DNA from: MFD09286-c1 sp963701015
GTDB lineage: Bacteria > Bacteroidota > Bacteroidia > Bacteroidales > DTGW01
DNA length: 64,000 bases
Direction of reading: 5' to 3'
Assembly: GCA_963701015.1 (NCBI GenBank)
Contig: OY969556.1
Span: 2,480,001 to 2,544,000, forward strand
Of this stretch, positions 1-7,395 are shown piece after piece; position 1 is the stretch's first letter; every line of letters begins with the position of its first letter. A program made the position numbers and the translations under genes. The notes under the pieces are model-generated. The model ran no database searches. It saw only the letters and a program-made list of their open reading frames with translations, and was not told the DNA's origin.

Positions 1-924
1 AAAATTGGAGTGATGTTTCCATATACAACAGGTGCAAGGTTTGGCTTGGAAGAAACTTATTTTAAAAACAAAGCTGCTGAGTTAAATTGCCAGGTTTCAT
101 TTTCCGATGCCAAAAGTGACGACAAAACACAAAAGGATCAAGCCATGGAACTTATTAAAAATGGAGTAAATGTTCTGGTTATAATGGCTGTAAATGCATA
201 TACATCTGCTGATATTGTTAGAACAGCGCGCGAAGCTGGAATTAAAGTTATTGCTTATGACAGGATTATTTATAATTGCGATTTAGACCTATACTTATCC
301 TATAACAATTATAATGTTGGAAAATATATGGCTGATTATGCGCTTAAATTAAAACCTGAAGGCAAATACTTAATTCTCGGCGGTGATAAAAGCGACAGAA
401 ATGCAATAATGGTTAAAACCGGTCAATTAGATGCGATTCAAAAGTACGTGCAGGACGGTAAAATAAAAATTGTTTATAATGTGTATACAGAAGATTGGTC
501 AGCAGATAACGCCTATAAAGAAATGAGCGACTATTTAAAATTAAGTTCATTTGATGTGCCGGATGTAATCTTATCATCATACGATGGCATGTCCAGAGGT
601 TCGTTACAAGCAATGAATGATTTAGGAATTTATAAGGATGTTGTTATAACCGGTCAGGATGCTGAACCACAGAGTATTAAAGAAATTATAAAAGGTAAGC
701 AATCAATGACTATTTACAAGCCATTTAAGATTTTAGCTGAAACAGCCGTAATTGATGCAATCAAATTGTATAATGGAGAAAAACCGGAAACAAATTCAAC
801 ATCATTTAACAATAGAATGGACGTTCCAACTTACTTGTTCGACCCTGTAGTTGTGGACAAATCAAATTATATGCAAACTGTTGTTGCTGATGGTTTGGTT
901 AAAGAATCGGATTTGCAAAAATAA
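1..924 (+). CDS. Periplasmic sugar-binding protein (XylF/RbsB-like), 5' truncated
   Basis: The frame is open from base 1 (K-I-G-V-M-F-P-Y), so the start and signal peptide lie left of the window. The protein looks like a type I periplasmic binding protein (Peripla_BP_4 fold) for a sugar such as xylose. A first beta strand KIGVMFPY is followed by an Asn/Asp-rich ligand region ('DAKSDDKTQKDQAMELI') and the typical 'VNVLVIMAVNAYTSADIV' and 'AGIKVIAYDRII' strands. 'ILSSYDGMSRGSLQAM' and 'VVITGQDAEPQSIKEI' belong to the second lobe. By family it would deliver a sugar to an ABC transporter, but no permease or ATPase gene follows. Those may be upstream, or the protein may serve a sensor. The family is clear; the substrate is inference. 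Confidence 0.85.
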   Translation, partial: KIGVMFPYTTGARFGLEETYFKNKAAELNCQVSFSDAKSDDKTQKDQAMELIKNGVNVLVIMAVNAYTSADIVRTAREAGIKVIAYDRIIYNCDLDLYLSYNNYNVGKYMADYALKLKPEGKYLILGGDKSDRNAIMVKTGQLDAIQKYVQDGKIKIVYNVYTEDWSADNAYKEMSDYLKLSSFDVPDVILSSYDGMSRGSLQAMNDLGIYKDVVITGQDAEPQSIKEIIKGKQSMTIYKPFKILAETAVIDAIKLYNGEKPETNSTSFNNRMDVPTYLFDPVVVDKSNYMQTVVADGLVKESDLQK

Positions 925-939
925 TAATCGCAATTAATT

Positions 940-1371
940 CTATCCTCCGGTGATATAATTCTCTAATTGTTGAATTGTATTTTTTTGTTCGCGTATTATC
1001 CTGCTTACAATATCACCAATTGAAACAAGCCCGATTATTTTATCGTTATCAACTACAGGTAAATGACGAATATGCTTATCGGTCATAATTTGCATACAAT
1101 CAGTTAATTTAGTATTTGCATGAACCGTAGTTAAATTAACAGACATAAACTCCGATATTTGAGTATTGGCCGAGGACTTGCCAAACAAAACAATTTTTCT
1201 GGCATAATCCCTTTCTGAGAAAATACCTTCCAGTTTATCGTTTTTTACAACCAATACAGCGCCAATATTTTTTTCAGCCATTAACTTTAATGCTTCAAGT
1301 GTAATGGTTTCAGGTGGAACACCAAAATAATCGTTCCCCTTTTCTTTAAGTATGTCAACTACATAAATCAT
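940..1371 (-). CDS. CBS-domain pair protein
   Basis: This 143-residue cytosolic protein consists of almost nothing but two CBS domains, one around residues 15-70 ('TITLEALKLMAEKNIGAVLVV' region and 'LEGIFSERDYARKI') and one around 78-135 ('TTVHANTKLTDCMQIM' and 'KIIGLVSIGDIVSRII'). CBS pairs bind adenosyl nucleotides such as AMP, ATP or SAM and act as energy sensors or regulatory modules. The 'SERDYARKIVL' and 'HIRHLPVVD' motifs are those of the stand-alone inosine-5'-monophosphate-dehydrogenase-like CBS proteins often annotated as signal-transduction proteins. It lies tail to tail with the sugar-binding gene, 15 bp away, and downstream of the YhcH gene on the same strand. Partner and ligand cannot be read from the sequence. 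Confidence 0.9.
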   Translation of the reverse strand: MIYVVDILKEKGNDYFGVPPETITLEALKLMAEKNIGAVLVVKNDKLEGIFSERDYARKIVLFGKSSANTQISEFMSVNLTTVHANTKLTDCMQIMTDKHIRHLPVVDNDKIIGLVSIGDIVSRIIREQKNTIQQLENYITGG

Positions 1372-1426
1372 AACCCTTACTTTTTAGTTAAACATTTTAT
1401 TTTGCAAAAAGTCAAATGAAAATATC

Positions 1427-1879
1427 TTATATTTTAACTTTAATAACAATTTTCTTAACAAATTCAATTTTATTATTAATAATACACGGTTGATGTGCAT
1501 CAGTAGGAAATAATAAAACAAATTGACTTGGAATAATAGAAATGCTATTCCCTTCACCATTGAAAAACATGATATCTTTTTCTGGATTGTATGCAATCAC
1601 TTCCTTATTCATAAAATCAACAGGTGCATAAAATATTTTTTCTGAGCCTTGCGTGAGAACCTGAATATCAATAAATTTTTTATGTGCTTCCCATCTGTTT
1701 ACATCAAACTCCTTTGTTTGATAACTACTTACTGAAGCAAATATATCTTCACCTTGAATTGAATGTTTGCCATCTGTTAATTCATTCAAGTTCGTGTTCA
1801 AAAGGAAATTAAAACCTTTGACCAAATTACCACTTATACGGTCGTAAATATGTATATTTTTTAATGTATCTGTAATCAT
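1427..1879 (-). CDS. YhcH/YjgK/YiaL family protein (DUF386 cupin-like)
   Basis: A 150-residue cytosolic protein of the YhcH/YjgK/YiaL family, also named after the evolved beta-galactosidase beta subunit. Family members have a cupin-like barrel and act on small sugars; one member is an N-acetylneuraminate anomerase. The hallmark metal-binding segments are visible: 'WEAHKKFIDIQ' near residue 64, with the His of the E-x-H pair, and 'FPTDAHQPCI' near residue 125. 'KEVIAYNPEKDIMFF' is also typical. Length matches the family (about 150). The same-strand CBS gene follows after 55 bp, and no sialic acid or other sugar catabolic genes are adjacent, so the real substrate is open. Confidence 0.88.
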   Translation of the reverse strand: MITDTLKNIHIYDRISGNLVKGFNFLLNTNLNELTDGKHSIQGEDIFASVSSYQTKEFDVNRWEAHKKFIDIQVLTQGSEKIFYAPVDFMNKEVIAYNPEKDIMFFNGEGNSISIIPSQFVLLFPTDAHQPCIINNKIEFVKKIVIKVKI

Positions 1880-1927
1880 ACTATAAAGATAATCATAAAA
1901 TTTCCCGATAAAACATTTAAATATAAA

Positions 1928-1960
1928 AAAGCCGTCTTAATTTTACATTAAAACGGCTTT
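1928..1960 (-). terminator. Rho-independent terminator of the trypsin-like gene
   Basis: Inverted repeat AAAGCCGT...ACGGCTTT with further TTAAT/ATTAA pairing inside. Read on the minus strand it is followed by TTTTTTATATTT. It sits 20 bp past the stop codon of the gene at 1980-2807. Confidence 0.75.
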
Positions 1961-1979
1961 AACAAATTATAAATTTTTT

Positions 1980-2807
1980 CTATTGGCTATGAACCCTAAT
2001 AAATTCATCTTTATCCTTTTCAAGTTCTGTAATATCAAAAAATTCAGCAACATGGTTTATATCTAATGCAAATCCATACATAATTGATGCAGTTTTGAAG
2101 AATTCCTGGGCAACATATTTTACCTGATTCTGATTAGCTATCAATACCTGGATAGGATCAATGTCATTAAAATTAATTTTACCTTCAGCATCTTTCAATA
2201 AAACCAAGTTTTGATTGATAATTTGAAGCATCTTTTTGTAGCCGTTTAAAAGATTAGCCAAACGATGACCAACAATTCCAATTACTTCACATGATTCAAT
2301 ATCAATTAAAGGACAACCTGAATTACCTTTATCAAGTGCAGCATCAAACTGAATAAATTTAGTACCATTTTGTTTTGAATAGGACGAAATAATCCCCTGT
2401 TTAATTGCAATATTATTGTGTTCGGTCTGATGACCAATAACAGCAATTGGTGTTGCAACAGGAATTTTCTTTTTGCTCGAGAGTTTTAATGATGGAATAC
2501 CATCAAATTGAGGAAAATCAGAATCAATTAAAGCAAATCCGGGAATATTTTCCCTAACTCCTTTAACCAACCGCATTTTAAAATCCTTACTTGTAATTTT
2601 CACCGATGCTTTAACTGTAGCACCATCATCTTCCATAAAGGAAATTTGCACTTCACTTGCTTTTTCAATGGCATAAACCATTTCATCGGTAATAATATAA
2701 CGGCCATATCTGAAACCAGTTACTGACTCATACCGAATACCCTTGGCACTGTAAAAATTTATTGCACAAACAGCACCCTGACATTTACTCCATACCTTCC
2801 TGTACAT
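1980..2807 (-). CDS. Trypsin-fold protein, predicted inactive protease
   Basis: A 275-residue protein with a trypsin-like (HtrA/S1-type) beta-barrel over about residues 8-185. The serine loop is intact: 'DKGNSGCPL' puts the nucleophile at S163. The oxyanion strand and 'GIVGHR' end of the domain fit the family. However, the His motif normally written T-N-A-H-V reads 'IITDEMV', placing Met at residue 43. The Asp motif (D-L-A-L-L) reads 'PGFALID', placing Gly at residue 90. Two of the three triad residues therefore appear lost. There is no obvious signal peptide, so the protein is probably cytosolic. The C-terminal 90 residues are helical and not recognised. It may be a binding or scaffold protein; an active protease with rearranged residues cannot be excluded. 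Confidence 0.75.
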   Translation of the reverse strand: MYRKVWSKCQGAVCAINFYSAKGIRYESVTGFRYGRYIITDEMVYAIEKASEVQISFMEDDGATVKASVKITSKDFKMRLVKGVRENIPGFALIDSDFPQFDGIPSLKLSSKKKIPVATPIAVIGHQTEHNNIAIKQGIISSYSKQNGTKFIQFDAALDKGNSGCPLIDIESCEVIGIVGHRLANLLNGYKKMLQIINQNLVLLKDAEGKINFNDIDPIQVLIANQNQVKYVAQEFFKTASIMYGFALDINHVAEFFDITELEKDKDEFIRVHSQ

Positions 2808-3034
2808 AAATTTGGTTTTTTTTGAGTTTTAATTGGGCGAAACCATTACAACGTCCGCTTTGTATTGATTTCGAAATACTTATTTTCAAAAATTTAACTG
2901 AGTAATTTTACAAAAAAAAAGTTCGAATTGGTTGCTTTTTACCAAGTATTTTTTAAAAAAATTTAACTTTTTTGAAATTAAAAAAAATAGCTGAAAAGCT
3001 TTAAGATTGCGCAAAACAAAAATTTTTAAATATT

Positions 3035-4696
3035 CTACTGAATTTGAACAAACTTAAGATTCAATAAATTCATAGGATTGATGCTCAAACTAGTAATATT
3101 TTTTTGTACAAACCTAATTGCAACATCATAAAATAAAGGAATTGTGCAGGCTTCATCAATAATTACTTGGTCCATTTTTAAATAGAGCTTATTTCGTTTT
3201 ATTATATCAGGCTCATTCAGTGCTAATTGGTATAATTTATCATAAGTAATATTCTTAAAATGAGTATAGTTTGGCCCTGATGGACAAAAATTAGGACTAT
3301 AAAACAAAGCCAAATAATTTTCGGCATCGGCATAATCAGCAATCCATGAAGCTCTGAACATTTGCATTCGTGAATTGGCAAGCATTTCGCGATACGAAAG
3401 TCCTGTAACCACCTCAACTTCAACAATTACGCCAACTTTCGAAAGTTCATTTTGAATGTACTCGCAAATATCAAGATAATCAGATGTAGTACAAATTTTC
3501 AATAAAACCTTTTCTTTAATATTATAATAACCTGAAAGCTGGATTAATTTTTTTGCCGAATCAGGATTATAAGTATAACCGTGAATTTCATTTTCCGGAT
3601 AATAAGGCATTCCTTTGGGAATAAAACCTGAATTAGCTGGAAATCCAAGATTATTTCTGAGATACACCATCATCTTTTTTCTGTCAATTGCCATATTTAA
3701 TGCCAACCTGAAGTATTTTGATTTAATTGGGCTTGATTTAATTATTTGTAATGAAGAATCGAGATTATAACCAATATATTCGGTATTTAAATAAGGACAA
3801 ACCAGCATATTAAACCTTTTCTCAAAATCAGCTTTTAACTTTCCATCCTTTGTAACCAGTTCATCTTTAAATGCAGCATTTATTCCTGAAATAAAATCAA
3901 TCCGGCCTTTCATAAATTCCAGAAATTCAGCTTGTTTTTCTGCAACAAATGTTATTGAAACCGCATCAATCCTGGGTAATTTATTTCCATGTACATCAGT
4001 TTCAAAATAATTTTTATTTTTTACCAGAATTAATTTTTCACCTTCCTTCCAAAATTTAAATTCGAAAGGGCCCGTTCCAATAGGATGATTTCGGAAGTCA
4101 CGTCCATAATGTTGCACAACTTCTTTAGGGACAACAAAACAATAAGGCATGGTAAGAAGTCCAAGGAATGCAGGAAAAGCTGATTTAAGATAAATTTGAA
4201 CTGTACTATCGTTAAGCGCTTTAAATCCATTCAAAGAACCTGCTTTTGATTTGTCAACATTATTAAAAATCCATAAACCGGGTGAAGCGGTAATAGGATC
4301 AATTATTCTGTTGAAACTATAAACAAAATCGTTGGCAGTAACTTTTCGTCCAATTTTGTTTTTAAAAACATCACTGTTATGAAAACTGACATCGGTGCGA
4401 AGCTGAAATGTATAGACTTTGCCATCGTTTGAAATATTCCAGCTTTTTGCAATACAGGGTATAATTTTTAAAGAATCGTTAATTTGAACCAAACCATTGT
4501 AAATTTGATTGATTGGCCAAATAGCAGCCTGGTTTCGGGCAAATGCCGGATCGAGAGTTGCGATATTCTTGGATTCGTTATATCGAAAAACTTTTCCATT
4601 CTGTCTATTGTTTTTATTATTACAAGCAACAGCCAATGAAATAATCAGCAATAATTCAATTTTTAATAATCTTAAAATTTTTAGGTTGTTGACCAT
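3035..4696 (-). CDS. Oligopeptide ABC transporter substrate-binding lipoprotein (SBP_bac_5, OppA/DppA-like)
   Basis: A 553-residue lipoprotein of the family 5 extracellular solute-binding proteins. An N-terminal hydrophobic segment ends in the lipobox 'LAVAC' (Cys 25), so it is probably anchored to a membrane facing the periplasm. Family features are visible: 'TLDPAFARNQ', 'IYNGLVQIND', 'AKSWNISNDGKVYTFQLR' (the classic dipeptide/oligopeptide-binding signature), 'ANDFVYSFNRIIDP', 'HPIGTGPFEF' and 'LALNMAIDRKKM'. These proteins collect peptides or nickel complexes for an ABC importer. No permease or ATPase is nearby, so this is an orphan binding protein. It is followed 227 bp further left by the trypsin-like gene. 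Confidence 0.9.
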   Translation of the reverse strand: MVNNLKILRLLKIELLLIISLAVACNNKNNRQNGKVFRYNESKNIATLDPAFARNQAAIWPINQIYNGLVQINDSLKIIPCIAKSWNISNDGKVYTFQLRTDVSFHNSDVFKNKIGRKVTANDFVYSFNRIIDPITASPGLWIFNNVDKSKAGSLNGFKALNDSTVQIYLKSAFPAFLGLLTMPYCFVVPKEVVQHYGRDFRNHPIGTGPFEFKFWKEGEKLILVKNKNYFETDVHGNKLPRIDAVSITFVAEKQAEFLEFMKGRIDFISGINAAFKDELVTKDGKLKADFEKRFNMLVCPYLNTEYIGYNLDSSLQIIKSSPIKSKYFRLALNMAIDRKKMMVYLRNNLGFPANSGFIPKGMPYYPENEIHGYTYNPDSAKKLIQLSGYYNIKEKVLLKICTTSDYLDICEYIQNELSKVGVIVEVEVVTGLSYREMLANSRMQMFRASWIADYADAENYLALFYSPNFCPSGPNYTHFKNITYDKLYQLALNEPDIIKRNKLYLKMDQVIIDEACTIPLFYDVAIRFVQKNITSLSINPMNLLNLKFVQIQ

Positions 4697-4809
4697 GTTA
4701 TTGAATTGAAATTCTAAAAGTAAAAAAATACATTAAATTCGTGCTGCAAATTTATTGGGGTAATTCAAATAATTTTTAATAAAATTATCCGTTTCAAATT
4801 AAAAAATTT

Positions 4810-6273
4810 ATGTTAAAAAGATTTTTAAATATTTCATTTTCAATAATTTTAATTTACAGTATTTCAATGTGCAAGCGCGATGAGATAACAACTTCATCGT
4901 CGGCAAAACTTACATTTTCAAAAAAAGCAATAACATTCGATACTGTTTTTACTTCAATTGGTAGTGCTACCAGGCAATTTATGGTTTATAACCATAATAG
5001 CAAATCAATAAATATATCAGAAGTGAAATTGGCTGGTGACAAAAATTCGGCATTTAAAATAAATGTTGACGGACTTATTGGACCAACAGTTAATAATATT
5101 GAAATTCGTGCCAATGATAGTGCTTATATATTTGTGCAGGTATTTATTGATCCATTAAAACAAAATGCGCCCATGCTTATTTCCGATTCATTGCTTTTTA
5201 CTGTAAATGGCAATATTCAAACAATTCCTTTAATGGCTTGGGGACAGGATGTGCATTTGTTAAAAGGTTCTATTATTAAATCAGATACAACATGGTCAAA
5301 TGACAAACCTTACCTGATCTACGATTCACTTCAAATTAACAATTCGAGTACTTTAACTATTCAATCAGGCTCAATAATATACATTCACCTCAACGGATTT
5401 ATTAAGGTTTATGGAACATTAGTTACTAATGGCACGCTCGAAAATCCAATTATTTTCCGTGGTGATAGGTTAGACTCTTCCAATTTTTCACCTCCTTTAG
5501 CGTATAATGATTATCCGGGTCAATGGGGACAAATTTGGTTTAGGAATTCAAGTATTGGGAATAAATTGAATTATACAACAATTAAAAGTGCAATTAATGG
5601 ATTAGTTGTTGGTGATTTAACCAATATGGAAAATACTCCAACATTGGAATTAGCTAATTGCATAATTGACAATTCAGAATATGCTGGTATTTATGCCACC
5701 AAAGCTAATATAAGCGCTTATAATACTTTAATATCGAATTCAATTCAATTTGGTTTTGTTGCATTTTTGGGAGGCTCATATGAGTTTAATCAATGTTCAA
5801 TTGTTGATTATTCAATTTATCCAAATAACAACAAATTACCTAAATGCGCAGTTTTACTTTCAAACTATTATCCAACAAATGATTCAACATATTACGGAGA
5901 CTTGACCAAAGGAAATTTCAATAATTGTATTATATATGGAACTAATACGCCTGAATTATATTTATTAGGTGACAGCAATTATCAGTTTAATGATGTATTT
6001 GACCATTGTTTAATTAAGGATGCCGACAAAACAATTTCTGTATCAGACCAAACCAAATTTATAAAAAACATTATTGGTTCGAATGACGATCCCGGTTTTC
6101 AATCGCTTGTGGCATATAAATATAATTTCAGGCTAAAACAAAATTCATTAGCAATTGGCGCCGGAGATACTATAGTTGGAAACAAGTTCCCGTTTGATTA
6201 TTATGGAAACAGCAGGTATAACAGTCCTGATATTGGGTCATTTCAGTATGTTTCAACAGGTTCAACAAAATGA
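4810..6273 (+). CDS. Lipoprotein with right-handed beta-helix domain, function unknown
   Basis: A 487-residue predicted lipoprotein: the N-terminal hydrophobic stretch ends in 'YSISMC' with Cys 21. Residues about 35-140 resemble an immunoglobulin-like or abnormal-spindle-type domain ('FDTVFTSIGSATRQFMVYN', 'SISDSLLF'-like strands). Residues about 150-440 form a right-handed parallel beta-helix, with short repeating strands such as 'SGSIIYIHLNGFIKVYGTL', 'NGLVVGDL' and 'AGIYATKANISAYNTLI'. This architecture recurs in Bacteroidota surface proteins of unknown role. The stop codon overlaps the start of the next gene by 4 bp (ATGA), so the two genes are co-transcribed and probably translationally coupled. 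The division of domains is clear; the function is not. Confidence 0.75.
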   Translation: MLKRFLNISFSIILIYSISMCKRDEITTSSSAKLTFSKKAITFDTVFTSIGSATRQFMVYNHNSKSINISEVKLAGDKNSAFKINVDGLIGPTVNNIEIRANDSAYIFVQVFIDPLKQNAPMLISDSLLFTVNGNIQTIPLMAWGQDVHLLKGSIIKSDTTWSNDKPYLIYDSLQINNSSTLTIQSGSIIYIHLNGFIKVYGTLVTNGTLENPIIFRGDRLDSSNFSPPLAYNDYPGQWGQIWFRNSSIGNKLNYTTIKSAINGLVVGDLTNMENTPTLELANCIIDNSEYAGIYATKANISAYNTLISNSIQFGFVAFLGGSYEFNQCSIVDYSIYPNNNKLPKCAVLLSNYYPTNDSTYYGDLTKGNFNNCIIYGTNTPELYLLGDSNYQFNDVFDHCLIKDADKTISVSDQTKFIKNIIGSNDDPGFQSLVAYKYNFRLKQNSLAIGAGDTIVGNKFPFDYYGNSRYNSPDIGSFQYVSTGSTK

Positions 6274-7328
6274 ACCGTCATCAATATATAATTATTTTTA
6301 TTCTTATATATTCATTTTTTGTTGAATTAGAGCCTGTTTTAGCCGATGATAATTATACTCAAAAAACATGCAGGATATTTTTTTATAACACCGAAAATTT
6401 TTTCGACACATTTGATGACCCAAACACGAATGACAATGAATTTTTACCAAATTCAGAAAGACATTGGACCTATCAAAGATATTTGCAAAAAGTTAATAAC
6501 ATTTACAAGGTAATTATTTCACTTGATATTCAACCTCCAGCAATTATTGGATTATCTGAAATTGAAAATGATCATGTATTGGTTGATTTAACTCAAAAAA
6601 CACCATTGTTGAAATATTCTTATAGGTTTATTCACAAGGATTCACCTGATCCACGTGGAATTGATGTTGCTTTATTGTATAGGCCAGAATTATACCATCC
6701 GATAAAAAATACATTTATCCAAATAAATTTTCCGTTTGACAAACGCCACCGCACCAGAGATATACTTTATACCAAAGGAATTATTTTAAATACTGACACA
6801 ATTCATATATTTGTGAACCATTGGCCATCGCGATATGGTGGACAATCAAAAAGCTTTCCTTTTAGAAATATTGTTGCTCAAGTGCTTCGCCAGAAAATTG
6901 ATTCGATTTTTAAAAGTTCATCCAAATCGAAAATTATTATTGTTGGTGATTTTAATGATAACCCTGATGATATCAGTATAACTAAAGTTTTAAATACTTC
7001 GCCAATTGCATCAAATATAAATAATACAACATTATATAATTTAAGTTATTCCTGGTTAAAAACAATTGATAAAATTGGGACAATCAAATATAAAGGTGAA
7101 TGGTCAATATTCGATCAGATTATTATTTCAGGAACCCTTTTAAATGAAGGCTCACACAGTCTTTATTATAAAAAATCAACCGCTAAAATTGACGATGATT
7201 CTTTTTTATTAGAAGATGACGAAAAATATGGCGGTCGTGAACCATTCAGAACATATAATGGACTTAAATATATGGGTGGATTTAGCGATCATTTACCCGT
7301 ATATTTCGATTTAATTGAAGTTAAGTAA
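6270..7328 (+). CDS. Secreted endonuclease/exonuclease/phosphatase family protein
   Basis: A 352-residue protein with a signal peptide (residues 1-25, ending near 'VLADD') and a single EEP domain. Catalytic motifs of this Mg-dependent phosphodiesterase superfamily are present in order: 'FYNTENFFDT' (N), 'IGLSEIEND' (catalytic Glu), 'PRGIDVALLYRP', 'VNHWPSRYGG' (His), 'VGDFNDNPDD' (Asp/Asn) and 'FSDHLPVYF' (the final Asp-His). All key residues are kept, so it is probably active outside the cytoplasm on nucleic acids or another phosphodiester. Its start overlaps the stop of the beta-helix lipoprotein gene by 4 bp, which suggests the two work at the same place. Confidence 0.9.
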   Translation: MNRHQYIIIFILIYSFFVELEPVLADDNYTQKTCRIFFYNTENFFDTFDDPNTNDNEFLPNSERHWTYQRYLQKVNNIYKVIISLDIQPPAIIGLSEIENDHVLVDLTQKTPLLKYSYRFIHKDSPDPRGIDVALLYRPELYHPIKNTFIQINFPFDKRHRTRDILYTKGIILNTDTIHIFVNHWPSRYGGQSKSFPFRNIVAQVLRQKIDSIFKSSSKSKIIIVGDFNDNPDDISITKVLNTSPIASNINNTTLYNLSYSWLKTIDKIGTIKYKGEWSIFDQIIISGTLLNEGSHSLYYKKSTAKIDDDSFLLEDDEKYGGREPFRTYNGLKYMGGFSDHLPVYFDLIEVK

Positions 7329-7395
7329 AATATATAGTAGAAATTGAATCAAAATGTTTTACGACTTTTTAAAAGTTCTTTCTAATACAATTATT

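Noticed and set aside
2808..3034. Possible terminator (AGCT...AGCT with a T run) after the peptide-binding lipoprotein gene
   Set aside because: The stem is only 4 bp, too short to be convincing in such AT-rich DNA.
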